This document shows positions 1-7,247 of a DNA stretch of 12,506 nt, piece by piece. A program made the position numbers and the translations under genes. Each line of letters opens with the position of its first letter. The first letter of the stretch is position 1. The notes beneath the pieces were generated by a model, which saw only the letters and a program-made list of their open reading frames with translations, did not search any database and had not been told where the DNA came from. This DNA is from Bacteroidales bacterium (GTDB lineage: Bacteria > Bacteroidota > Bacteroidia > Bacteroidales > JAAUTT01). Where the stretch lies: positions 1 to 12,506 of the forward strand of contig JAAUTT010000048.1 of assembly GCA_012031335.1 (NCBI GenBank), in the 5' to 3' direction.

Positions 1-325
1 CGGAAACGTAACCTTGGTTCTTAGCCACAAATTAAGCTGCATTGCTTCATTTATAAGGGTATATGAACCGCTTATAAGTGCTTGGCTGGCTATGACGGTA
101 GCTATTGTTGCAAGAACAATCGAAAAGATAAGAAGCGGTTCCGGCACAATGGCATAAAAAGGTCGGTCGCCGGCTAAATGCGTACCCTCTCTTGTTAATA
201 ACCAAGCGGATTGACCTGCATATGAAAGCAATAAACAAATTTTTACATATATCATTTCTTATCGGCCGGGGACATTGTTGCCTAACCGCAGACCCAATTT
301 CCTATTGAGTCTGCCAATCCGGTTA
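1..325 (-). pseudogene. kup: Kup-family K+ transporter remnant, 5'-truncated and cut by the window edge
   Basis: On the minus strand, from the ATG at 256 down to the window edge, there are 85 codons that align without gaps to the middle of the Kup gene at the right end of this window (its GQGVW to SLNFW stretch). By hand count 43 of 85 residues are identical, including the shared segment ASQALISGS. Upstream of 256 the homology continues to about 325 only in broken frames: bases resembling the TTGAEALYSDLGHCG region can be matched across ACCGG, GCAGA and TTGGGTC islands, but a stop precedes the ATG and several small indels are needed. The N-terminal half, with GDIGTSPLY and the first helices, is absent because the divergent rsgA begins about 80 bases away. 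At roughly 50% identity to the other copy it is an old paralogue, not a recent duplicate. It is probably a non-functional remnant. A chimeric join in the assembly is the alternative, and what lies left of base 1 is unknown. Confidence 0.7.
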
Positions 326-402
326 CAGTTTATTTATTGTTAAATTAAGCTGTTGTTATGGGTATATATATACTGGTTCAACAGCGCATTAATAAAAAAG
401 AA

Positions 403-1467
403 ATGATAGCATTAGAAAATTTTGGCTGGAACCAACAGCTGCAAACATATTTCAACGAAAACAACCAAACCCATTTATATGCAGGACGAATAATATCCAT
501 AAAAGGGTTTAAATATATTTTGATTTCCCCTGAGGGTGAATTAGAAGCTGAACTTTCAGGGAAGATGCTGTATACTTCAGAACAGGAAGAACTACCTAAA
601 GTAGGCGACTGGGTTTTATATTCGGGATACGAATCCCTGGGTTATATAGTAGGAATATTTCCAAGGAAGAATACGGTTTGCCGAAAAATAGCAGGGAAAA
701 AATCTGAAAAACAAATTCTGGCAGCAAATATCGATTATGCCTTGATTGTGCAAGGTCTCGACAGGGATTTTAACCTGATGCGTCTGGAACGATATCTGGT
801 TCAAATGGCTAACTGTCAGGTTGAGCCGATAGTAATTCTGAATAAAGCCGATCTGGTTCCCGATCATGAATATTACCGCACCGAAATAAACCGGTTAAAC
901 CGCAACTGCCCGGTTTTCTTTTGCAGTACTTATACTGGATTTGGATTGGAACAATTGAAGGAGGATGTGCTGAAACCAGATGCAACCTATATCATGATTG
1001 GTTCTTCGGGTGTGGGTAAGAGTTCTATATTAAATACATTTATGTCGGGAAAAATTCAGGAAGTAGAGAGTATAAGCGATATTACCGGAAAAGGAAAGCA
1101 TACAACAACAACCCGAGATCTTTTCAGATTGCCTAATGGCTGTCTTTTAATTGACACTCCCGGAATGCGCGAGTTTGGTATAACTGCAGGTGAAGATTTG
1201 CAGGAACTAAATTTATTTCCTTCTATTGACGATTTTGCCTTAAGCTGCTTATATGCCGACTGCCAGCATATTAACGAGCCTGATTGTGGCGTTTTGAAGG
1301 CTCTGGATGAAGAGAAAATAAGCAGAGAATCATACGAGAGTTACCTTAAACTTATAAAGGAACAACGTCGTTTTGAAATGAAAGCAGGCGACCGGAAACG
1401 TTTGGGGAAACAGTTTGGTAAAATGTCGCGTGAAGCCCAGGAATACAGAAAAAGGTATAAGTTTTAA
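403..1467 (+). CDS. rsgA: Ribosome small-subunit-dependent GTPase A (RsgA/YjeQ)
   Basis: Circularly permuted GTPase that acts in late 30S subunit maturation. The G motifs come in the permuted order typical of the family: NKAD (G4, residues 147-150 from this start), then the P-loop GSSGVGKSS (G1, 200-208), TTTTRD (G2), and DTPG (G3, 251-254). An N-terminal OB-fold-like beta region precedes them. A C-terminal zinc-binding knuckle follows with Cys282, Cys287, His289 and Cys295 (C-x4-C-x-H-x5-C). The C-terminus is rich in Lys and Arg, as expected for rRNA contact. At 354 residues it is the usual length, and no frame break is seen. An upstream in-frame ATG at 358 would add 15 residues with no family counterpart, so 403 is preferred because MIALENFGW resembles common RsgA N-termini. 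It is transcribed alone, divergently from the kup remnant and convergently with panE. No clear promoter box is visible. Confidence 0.95.
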   Translation: MIALENFGWNQQLQTYFNENNQTHLYAGRIISIKGFKYILISPEGELEAELSGKMLYTSEQEELPKVGDWVLYSGYESLGYIVGIFPRKNTVCRKIAGKKSEKQILAANIDYALIVQGLDRDFNLMRLERYLVQMANCQVEPIVILNKADLVPDHEYYRTEINRLNRNCPVFFCSTYTGFGLEQLKEDVLKPDATYIMIGSSGVGKSSILNTFMSGKIQEVESISDITGKGKHTTTTRDLFRLPNGCLLIDTPGMREFGITAGEDLQELNLFPSIDDFALSCLYADCQHINEPDCGVLKALDEEKISRESYESYLKLIKEQRRFEMKAGDRKRLGKQFGKMSREAQEYRKRYKF

Positions 1468-1477
1468 CATTAAATCA

Positions 1478-1540
1478 GGATGGATCGGAAATGGGTTACT
1501 GGATTAATTTATACAGCATTCATTTTATCCATCCTTTTTT
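1478..1540 (+). terminator. Possible rho-independent terminator after rsgA
   Basis: An 8-bp perfect inverted repeat, GGATGGAT (1478-1485) and ATCCATCC (1527-1534), is followed at once by TTTTTT (1535-1540). It lies 10 bases after the rsgA stop and touches the panE stop codon, so it fits the end of two convergent genes. The 41-nt loop is unusually long, which weakens the call. Confidence 0.35.
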
Positions 1541-2462
1541 AAACTTTTCTTGCTTTTCTTTCCAAGGGAAGTAAGCAGCTGTATACAAAGCTGTTTAATG
1601 GAACCCCAACTTTAAATTGTTCACCTAACCGGGCTACTGTACCATTCTGGTAATCTATTTCCGACGGTTTCCCTGCGCATATGTCGCGGGCCAGCGAGGT
1701 TGTGGCGTCGTATGGGTAGGTATCGATATAGGCCATTGTTTTTTCAGTGAAATCAATTTCAATCTTTGCTCCGTCTGCTAACGCTACTTCATAAATTTCT
1801 TTCAGTAAAACACGCATAAGTTCCCGTGTTTCGCTATTTTCCCTTATTTCTCCATAGGTTGTACGAGTAAGCGCTAAAAGGCCGCCACTTCCAATAATCA
1901 TGAGCTTCTTCCATAGTTCGGTTCTTATATCTCCGGCAATTTTTGATTTTATGTGCGCCGATTCCAGCGTTTTCTGCAATTTCTCAACATTTGGGTTAAT
2001 ACCATTGTTCATTTCCCCAAAAACGATTTCAGGTTCAACCCCAAAATGGTTGATGATACCCGGAGCTTCAATTTTGCTGAAAATACGGCATAATCCGGCC
2101 AATACCTGATTTGGCTGAAGAACAGCAAGTAATTCATCGGCAGCAAGAACCCCATTTTGTAAAGGAAGAACAATTGTGTTTTCCTTAATGAGGGGTTTTA
2201 GCTGAACTGCAATATCTTTCACCTGCCAAGCCTTAACACCCAGAATTACAAGTTCGGGGGTATCAATTTCCGAAATATTATCGGTCGCCATAGCTGGTTT
2301 TATCAGGAAATCTCCCTTAATACTTTTGATTTGAAGACCTTTTTCGCGAATCTGTTTCAAATGTTCGCCACGGGCAATAAAGGTTACATTGTTTCCAGCC
2401 TGGGCAAGTTTACCTCCGAAATAGCCACCTACGCCACCGGTTCCGATGATTGTAATATTCAT
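1539..2462 (-). CDS. panE: 2-dehydropantoate 2-reductase (ketopantoate reductase)
   Basis: NADPH-dependent cytoplasmic reduction of ketopantoate to pantoate, the step that feeds pantothenate and coenzyme A synthesis. The N-terminal Rossmann motif GTGGVGG is at residues 7-13, directly after the initial beta strand. LQNGV at 101-105 carries the family Asn. WKK at 184-186 holds the conserved catalytic Lys region, and SEIDYQNG at 267-274 supplies the conserved Glu and the substrate-binding Asn of the C-terminal helical domain. The length of 307 residues is normal, the frame is intact and the ATG start sits at the Rossmann strand. It lies 31 bases downstream of queG on the same strand, so it is probably the last gene of the sufE-sufT-queG-panE run. 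Other ketopantoate-reductase-like family members with different substrates cannot be excluded, because no other pan gene is in view. Confidence 0.88.
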   Translation of the reverse strand: MNITIIGTGGVGGYFGGKLAQAGNNVTFIARGEHLKQIREKGLQIKSIKGDFLIKPAMATDNISEIDTPELVILGVKAWQVKDIAVQLKPLIKENTIVLPLQNGVLAADELLAVLQPNQVLAGLCRIFSKIEAPGIINHFGVEPEIVFGEMNNGINPNVEKLQKTLESAHIKSKIAGDIRTELWKKLMIIGSGGLLALTRTTYGEIRENSETRELMRVLLKEIYEVALADGAKIEIDFTEKTMAYIDTYPYDATTSLARDICAGKPSEIDYQNGTVARLGEQFKVGVPLNSFVYSCLLPLERKARKV

Positions 2463-2493
2463 TTTTTAAAGTGAAATATTATTATATTCTAAT

Positions 2494-3422
2494 TTATACT
2501 TTACTGAAACTGATATTTCTTTTTATACCGGAAATACCCGTCCGGGATATTGGCGAATTACTAAAGAAGGTATTGAATTTTTTTTCTGTGAGGTTATTCC
2601 AGTCTTCATCGCTCATACTAATTAGTTCCTCCTTTGGGGAGAATCTCTCTTCGCTGGTTACAACAGCTTTTCGGTTCCAGGGACAAACATCCTGGCAAAT
2701 ATCGCAACCAAAAATCCAATCGTCAGTTTTTCCTTTAAAAGCTTCCGGAATATCTTTTTTATTTTCAATGGTGAGATATGAAATGCATTTATGGCTATTG
2801 ATAACCCCTGACGAAACTATGGCACCGGTAGGACATTGTTCGATACATATATTACAGGACCCGCAGTAGTTTCGAAGGTTTGGAGCATCGTATGCAAGTT
2901 CAAGATCGGTTATTATCTCGGCAATAAAAACAAAAGACCCATGATTGCGGGTGAGGAGATTTCCATTTCTGCCAATCCATCCCAGGCCGGCTTTAACAGC
3001 CAAAGCACGTTCCATTACCGGGGCCGAATCGGTAAAACATCGTCCGCGGGCAGGTGCTATTTCCAGGTTGATAAATTTAAAAAGGGTAAAAAGCTTATCT
3101 TTTAAAACTTTATGATAATCTTCGCCATAAGCATATTTAGCTACCTTATAATGGCTTTTGAATTTTGTTTTATCGGGGTAATAATTCTGCAAAACAACAA
3201 TTACCGACCGGGCATTTTCGACAAGTAGCTGTGGGTTGGCTCTTTTTTCGATGTTTCGATCCATGTAAGTCATATCGGCCTGATACCCTTTGCTCAGCCA
3301 GGAGAGCAACCGGGCATGATCTTCGGGTAATGGTTCGGCCCTGGTTATTCCGCAGTCGTCAAAACCTAACCGGATAGCTTCAGCTTTTATTCTTTCACTT
3401 CGGTTTGGAGATCGGATAACAT
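2494..3422 (-). CDS. queG: Epoxyqueuosine reductase QueG (one frame break near the 5' end)
   Basis: Cobalamin- and [4Fe-4S]-dependent enzyme that reduces epoxyqueuosine in tRNA to queuosine, the last step of the pathway. The ferredoxin-like domain shows C-x2-C-x2-C-x3-CP in CGSCNICIEQCP and a second set in CDICQDVCPW, plus an intervening Cys in HKCISYL. FTDSAPVMERA contains the conserved Asp of the active-site region. The open frame runs up to about 3411 with no ATG. The first ATG, at 3422, opens MLSDLQTEVKE in another frame. Adding one A in the short A run of GTGAAAGAATAAAAG (about 3382-3390) joins it to IKAEAIRLGFDDCGITRAEPLPEDHARLLSWL, giving 309 residues, the length of the short QueG form without a C-terminal HEAT repeat. 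The first residues are therefore uncertain. It sits behind sufE and sufT, which is sensible for an enzyme carrying two Fe-S clusters. Confidence 0.9.
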
Positions 3423-3513
3423 ATTAACAGAGTAAGGTCAATATTCAGTTGTCCCTATAAGTGATTATGGATTAGGACTGCAATAATGGTCTGCCATATG
3501 AGCCCTGGCCAGT

Positions 3514-3831
3514 TTAAAGTAGGCCTAGTTCCAGCAGAGCGGCTTCGCTCATCATATTCTTATCCCAGGGGGGATCAAAAGTAAGATTGATAGCCGCCGA
3601 TTTGACCCATTCAATTGCCTCTATCTTTTCCTTGATTTCCATCAGCAGATCGTCAGCAACCGGACAATTGGGTGCGGTTAAGGTCATGGTGACTTCCACC
3701 TGGTTGTTGTCGTCAACGTCGATTTTATATATCAAGCCAAGATCGTATACATTTACCGGGATTTCAGGATCGTAAGTATCCCTTAACACATTCACCACAT
3801 CGGTTTCGAGTTGTAAAAGATTTTCAGCCAT
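3514..3831 (-). CDS. sufT: SUF-associated DUF59/MIP18-family Fe-S assembly protein (SufT-like)
   Basis: Small cytoplasmic protein of 105 residues, thought in this family to help mature or deliver Fe-S clusters. Visible family marks are DPEIPVNVYDLGLIY (residues 21-35), TLTAPNCP with Cys56, and the C-terminal block DPPWDKNMMSEAALLELG (86-103), which is typical of the SUF-linked DUF59 proteins of Bacteroidota rather than the PaaD phenylacetate protein. The frame is intact and the ATG start gives the normal length. It lies 61 bases downstream of sufE on the same strand, which supports a SUF role, although sufBCDS are not in this window. The PaaD-like alternative is unlikely from the neighbours. 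Confidence 0.88.
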   Translation of the reverse strand: MAENLLQLETDVVNVLRDTYDPEIPVNVYDLGLIYKIDVDDNNQVEVTMTLTAPNCPVADDLLMEIKEKIEAIEWVKSAAINLTFDPPWDKNMMSEAALLELGLL

Positions 3832-3892
3832 ATTTAGAATTTAAATTTTAGTTTATTAATTATGCAATAATGCCACCCAAAACATTGAAGCA

Positions 3893-4324
3893 TTATCTGC
3901 TTAATTTAGTATGGTAAGCCAATGCATAATATTTCATTTGTTTTACCATAGAAAGCAAACCATTGCTACGGGTTGGCGAGAGGTTCTGTTTCAGGCCAAT
4001 GGCATCAATAAAAAACAGATCGGCATTCATCACTTCCTCCGGGTTACGGTTCGACATCACCCGTATTAACAACGCAATAATACCTTTTGTTATGATGGCG
4101 TCGCTATCCGCCCGATAAACAATTTTATCTCCCTCCAAATCAGCATGCAGCCATACTTTCGACTGGCAACCATTTATCACATATTCGTTTGTTTTATATT
4201 TCGGGTCGATCACCGGCAGATCTCTGCTTAACTCAATCAGGTAATTATATTTGTCCATCCAGTCGGTAAACATTTCAAATTCGCCGATAATCTCATCTTG
4301 TATTTCCTGAAGCGATACAGCCAT
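3893..4324 (-). CDS. sufE: SufE family cysteine-desulfurase sulfur acceptor
   Basis: SufE takes persulfide sulfur from the desulfurase SufS and passes it to the SufBCD scaffold. The conserved loop VINGCQSKVW carries the acceptor Cys (Cys53 from this start), and the surrounding SufE fold is recognisable: YNYLIELSRDLP, ADSDAIITKGIIALL, and the C-terminal NGLLSMVKQMKYYA. At 143 residues it is full length. I chose the ATG at 4324. An in-frame TTG at 4342 would add six residues, but the -7 promoter box lies across 4340-4347, so that start is unlikely. It is the first gene of the minus-strand run leading to sufT, queG and panE, divergent from the HD-domain gene. Confidence 0.92.
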   Translation of the reverse strand: MAVSLQEIQDEIIGEFEMFTDWMDKYNYLIELSRDLPVIDPKYKTNEYVINGCQSKVWLHADLEGDKIVYRADSDAIITKGIIALLIRVMSNRNPEEVMNADLFFIDAIGLKQNLSPTRSNGLLSMVKQMKYYALAYHTKLSR

Positions 4325-4339
4325 GTTTCTTTTTTCTGG

Positions 4340-4368
4340 CAAAATTAATAAATCCCTTTAGAAGTCAA
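4340..4368 (-). promoter_or_regulatory. Candidate Bacteroidota housekeeping promoter for sufE
   Basis: Read on the minus strand, TTG (4368-4366), 18 bases, then TAATTTTG (4347-4340), a full match to the Bacteroidota -7 consensus TAnnTTTG with a -33 TTG at nearly the right distance. The start of transcription would fall close to 4333, about ten bases before the sufE ATG, giving a short leader. Confidence 0.6.
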
Positions 4369-4488
4369 GGCCTTTTGTAAATCCTATGTGTTCAATATTA
4401 CAAAAGAAGGTTTATGATTTATCTGAATAGATAGCCGATGCGGGAATGAATTATCTTCATTCGTGCAGTTTAATAGTTTTGAACTTCT

Positions 4489-4496
4489 TATCTTTG
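4489..4496 (+). promoter_or_regulatory. Candidate -7 box for the HD-domain gene
   Basis: TATCTTTG matches TAnnTTTG and lies 16 bases before the ATG at 4513, mirroring the short-leader arrangement of sufE. No good TTTG is present at the -33 position, so it is weaker than the sufE promoter. Confidence 0.4.
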
Positions 4497-4512
4497 AAAA
4501 GAATTCTTTCAT

Positions 4513-5750
4513 ATGCTGGTCAATAAACGCAAAATAGTCAACGATCCGGTTTACGGATTTATTAATATACCTTATCCGATTTTGTTCGATCTAATTGAAC
4601 ATCCTTATTTTCAAAGGTTACGACGGATTCAGCAGTTAGGGCTTACCAATATGGTATACCCCGGAGCCAACCACACCCGTTTTCAACATGCACTTGGAGC
4701 CATGCATTTAATGGAACAGGCTATTGCTGTGCTTCGCTCCAAAGGCCAGGATATTACCGAGGAGGAAGCAGAATCAGTGATGATTGCCATTTTGCTTCAC
4801 GATATTGGACATGGTCCCTTTTCGCATGCGCTGGAATCTACCATTGTCGATCATACGTCGCATGAAATTCTATCTCTTCTGTTTATGCAGGAGCTCAACG
4901 ATTATTCGGAGCAGGCTGCAACTCGCCATTGATATATTTCAGGATAAATATCCCAAGCATTTTTGTATCAGCTGGTATCGAGTCAATTAGATATGGACCG
5001 CCTGGATTATTTACGGCGCGACAGTTTTTTTACCGGAGTTATCGAGGGTACCATCGGGTCGGACAGGATTATCAAAATGCTTGATGTAGCAAATGACGAG
5101 TTAGTGGTTGAGGAAAAAGGAATCTATTCGATCGAAAAGTTTCTGATTGCACGACGGGTTATGTATTGGCAGGTATATTTTCATAAAACGGTGATAGCAG
5201 CCGAAAATCTTCTGCTTAATATACTTCATCGTATTAAATATCTGGCCCGGAATGGCGAACAGGTATTTGCCACTCCTTGTTTTCAGTTTTTCATTGCTAA
5301 TCCAATTCCAGCCATAAATCCTGAAGAAATATCTCCTGAAATCCGTAAAATTCTATTGGATAATTACTCCAAACTGGAAGATAACGACCTCTTTTCATCG
5401 GCAAAAGTTTGGGCCGACAGCAAAGATCCTGTTTTGGCGTTGCTGAGCACAAACCTGATGAACCGCAGGTTATACCGGATCGAAATGCAATATCAGCCTT
5501 TCGAAACTGAATATATTCAAAAACCGGAAGGAAGATTATGCTGGAAAAGCATATTAGGGAGGAAGATTTGTCACTGTTTGCCTTTACAGGAACCATCAGC
5601 AATCACGCTTATAGTTTAAATGACGATAAGATAAAAATTCTAAAAAAGAACCGCGAAACCATTGATATTGCCGAAGCATCGGATATGCTCAATTTAACAG
5701 TTCTATCAAAACAGGTAGTTAAGCATTATTTCTGTTATTTGAAAATGTAA
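4513..5750 (+). CDS. HD-superfamily phosphohydrolase, COG1078/dGTPase-like (three frame breaks)
   Basis: HD-domain metal-dependent phosphohydrolase related to dNTP triphosphohydrolases. The sequence starts MLVNKRKIVNDPVYGFI, followed by HTRFQHALG, the HD pair in LLHDIGHGPFSHALE (residues 96-97), DHTSHE, and further on LVSSQLDMDRLDYLRRDS, the typical second half of the metal and substrate site. The frame is broken three times. An extra G at 4914-4915 ends the first frame at 4932. A missing T in the T run before TTGTATCAG (about 4961) restores it. A missing base in the A run of ATTCAAAAACC (about 5517-5521) leads into a third frame that ends IAEASDMLNLTVLSKQVVKHYFCYLKM. Correcting all three gives about 412 residues, normal for this family. 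The substrate cannot be told from sequence. It is a single-gene unit ending at the inverted repeat at 5751-5792. Confidence 0.88.
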
Positions 5751-5792
5751 AATTGTTGTAGAGATGCTATACATTGCATCTCTACAATAATT
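5751..5792. terminator. 17-bp inverted repeat between convergent genes, likely bidirectional terminator or dispersed palindrome
   Basis: The arms are AATTGTTGTAGAGATGC (5751-5767) and GCATCTCTACAATAATT (5776-5792), paired throughout apart from one G-T wobble, with an 8-nt loop TATACATT. It fills the gap between the stop of the HD gene and the stop of the minus-strand DUF6249-like gene, and AATT and T-rich flanks favour termination on both strands. The core GTAGAGAyGC...GCrTCTCTAC resembles a short palindrome that I recall as recurring in many Bacteroidota and cyanobacterial genomes, so it may be a mobile-type repeat reused as a terminator. Confidence 0.65.
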
Positions 5793-6122
5793 TTAGGCTT
5801 TGTTCTTCTTCTCCATTAAATGGTGGATAACGAGAGCTAAACCTCCAAAAAGAAATACCATTGAAAAATAGGCAACTTCCTGATCTAAAGCTGTTGAAAC
5901 AGTTAAAATATTAGCTATTAATATTCCTAATCCTATGCCAATGAAAAAAGTCCCGAATTTCAAACTTGAAAAGGTTAAAAAATCCGATTTCATTTCCGGT
6001 GGTGGAGTGGCGCCTTTTTCAATCAACATAATTCTTTCTTTCCGTTTTACAAATAATTGTACAACCCCGTAAATTGCGGTAAAAACAACCGCTGCCATCA
6101 TAATATCTGCTAAATGGTTCAT
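5793..6122 (-). CDS. Small three-helix membrane protein, DUF6249-like
   Basis: A 109-residue inner-membrane protein of unknown function. Three hydrophobic segments are visible, at about residues 5-24, 54-74 and 82-101, with a positively charged loop VKRKERIMLIEKGATPPPE between the first and second and a Lys-rich tail MEKKNKA. The LIEKGATPP-type loop followed by two helices is what I associate with the DUF6249 family found beside ECF sigma genes in Bacteroidota. That family call is from memory. It is transcribed away from the sigma-factor gene, and a TGTAAC-N17-CGTC promoter-like motif lies 42 bases before its ATG, so it may belong to the regulon of that sigma factor. It could be a sensor partner or an effector of an envelope response. 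The sequence does not decide this. Confidence 0.75.
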   Translation of the reverse strand: MNHLADIMMAAVVFTAIYGVVQLFVKRKERIMLIEKGATPPPEMKSDFLTFSSLKFGTFFIGIGLGILIANILTVSTALDQEVAYFSMVFLFGGLALVIHHLMEKKNKA

Positions 6123-6164
6123 TTTATTATGTATTAAATGAATAATTTTGTTCTCATAAGCTAT

Positions 6165-6191
6165 GACGCTACCTTTTAAAAAACGGTTACA
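6165..6191 (-). promoter_or_regulatory. ECF-type promoter candidate for the DUF6249-like gene
   Basis: Minus strand: TGTAAC (6191-6186), a 17-base spacer, then CGTC (6168-6165). The AAC of the -35 element and the CGTC -10 element are classic ECF sigma promoter features (compare TGAAAC/CGTC for B. subtilis SigX/SigW-type promoters). The leader would be about 35 bases long. Confidence 0.55.
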
Positions 6192-6212
6192 GATATTTTT
6201 GCATTTTTTTTC

Positions 6213-6240
6213 TGTAACGAATCCGAATCAACCTGCGTCT
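6213..6240 (+). promoter_or_regulatory. ECF-type promoter candidate for the sigma/anti-sigma operon
   Basis: Plus strand: TGTAAC (6213-6218), a 17-base spacer, then CGTCT (6236-6240). It has the same elements and the same spacing as the divergent copy at 6165-6191, and faces the ECF sigma gene as expected for autoregulation. The transcript would begin only a few bases before the ATG at 6251, so the message would be almost leaderless if that start is right. Confidence 0.55.
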
Positions 6241-6250
6241 ATTAAGTTGT

Positions 6251-6836
6251 ATGCAATTTCAAGACGATACATATTATATAGAAAAGGTGATCATGGGCGA
6301 AATTCATGCATTTTCGTACCTGGTGGAAAAGCACAAGCGTATGGCCTATAACTTTGCCCTTAAGCTTGTAAAAGTTCCTGAAGATGCAGAGGAGGTTGCG
6401 CACGACGCCTTTGTTAAAGCATATCAATCGTTGAAGGAATTTCGTCGCGAAAGCAAATTTACCACCTGGCTCTACAAGATTATTTTTAATCTTTCCATAT
6501 CCAGGTTAAGAAAAAAAAAAGCTGAATATTTCTTCCATCGACGATTCAAAAAACAATACTTTTGAAATTGCCGAAAACGAAAACTTATTCAGCGCCATCA
6601 CCCAAAATGAACAAAATTTGATGGTAAGAAAAGCTGTAGATAAGTTACCGGATGACGAACGCGTTGTGATCACTCTTTTTTACCTGAACGAGTGTGCTGT
6701 TAAGGATATAACCGAAATTACGGGCTATTCCGAAACAAATGTCAAAGTAAAACTATTCAGGGCAAGAAAGAGATTATGGGAAATGTTAAGGATGAATTAC
6801 CAGGATCAAAATGTAAGAGAATATGATGGAAAATAA
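6251..6836 (+). CDS. ECF (sigma-70 family) RNA polymerase sigma factor with a frame break at an A10 run
   Basis: Extracytoplasmic-function sigma factor. Region 2 is at about residues 24-90: LVEKHKRMAYNFALKLV, the EDAEEVAHDAFVKAY helix, and FTTWLYKIIFNLSISRLRKKK for promoter melting and -10 recognition. Region 4 is at about 126-178: KLPDDERVVITLFY, then the helix-turn-helix ITGYSETNVKVKLFRARKRL for -35 recognition. The frame is shifted at the ten-A run 6511-6520. With nine A the reading continues as RLRKKKLNISSIDDSKNN into region 4, giving 194 residues, the normal size. As written, the frame would stop at 6567 after region 2. Its 3' end overlaps the next gene at ATGATGGAAAAT, which implies translational coupling. 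A promoter-like motif of ECF type lies directly upstream, so autoregulation is likely. The start at 6251 is chosen because the helix YYIEKVIMGEIHAF belongs to the family N-terminus. Confidence 0.9.
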
Positions 6837-7247
6837 TTTAGATATAGAAAAAGTAACCGATGGTTGGCTCAGAAATCTGGAAGCTGATGATCCTCCCACA
6901 GGGTTTAACGGAAGGGTGATGCAGTCAATATATGAACTGCAACCTGCCAAAGCACCTTATACTTTTAATTATTTGTGGTTGCTTTTATTGTTGCCACTGC
7001 TTGGTGCGGCAGGTTGGTATTTATCTACCTTTCCTGCCTTTGTTTCGAGGGTAACACTTGTGGTGTCCACCATAACTCATTATTATAATTCGGCGAATAC
7101 AGCATTTGGCGATATGTTTACAAGTATAAAGAACATTTCTATTTCACCCATGATTATTCTTGGGTTTTAGCAGTTTTGTCGTTATTGATTATCGAAGATA
7201 TATTCAGCAAAAGCAGAAGCGATAAGTTAAAAACCGAAGTAAAATAA
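6826..7247 (+). CDS. Two-helix membrane protein, probable anti-sigma factor (one frame break)
   Basis: Overlaps the sigma-factor gene by about 11 bases (ATG at 6826, or 6823 with one more Met), the usual arrangement of an ECF sigma and its membrane-bound anti-sigma. The N-terminal 45 residues are acidic and soluble, with WLRNLEADDPPTGFNGRVMQSI resembling the PPxxFxxRVMxxI stretch often seen before the first membrane helix of such proteins. Helix 1 is at about 48-68. A periplasmic stretch follows, then helix 2 at about 107-124. The written frame stops at 7170, in the middle of helix 2. One extra T in the TTTT run at 7165-7168 continues it as FLAVLSLLIIEDIFSKS to a Lys-rich cytoplasmic tail ending at 7247, 140 residues in all. 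No zinc-binding HxxxCxxC motif is present, so the assignment rests on position and topology. Confidence 0.65.

Noticed and set aside
358..402. Upstream ATG at 358 as the start of rsgA
   Set aside because: The 15 extra residues have no family counterpart, and the ATG at 403 fits normal RsgA length and N-terminus.
3505..3512. CTGGCCAG palindrome between sufT and queG
   Set aside because: Eight bases is too short to mean anything alone, and no second copy or flanking structure was seen.
6194..6201. TATTTTTG, a match to the TAnnTTTG housekeeping -7 box, in the sigma/DUF6249 gap
   Set aside because: No TTTG lies at the -33 distance, the region is a T-rich tract where such matches are expected by chance, and the ECF-type motifs flanking it are better placed.
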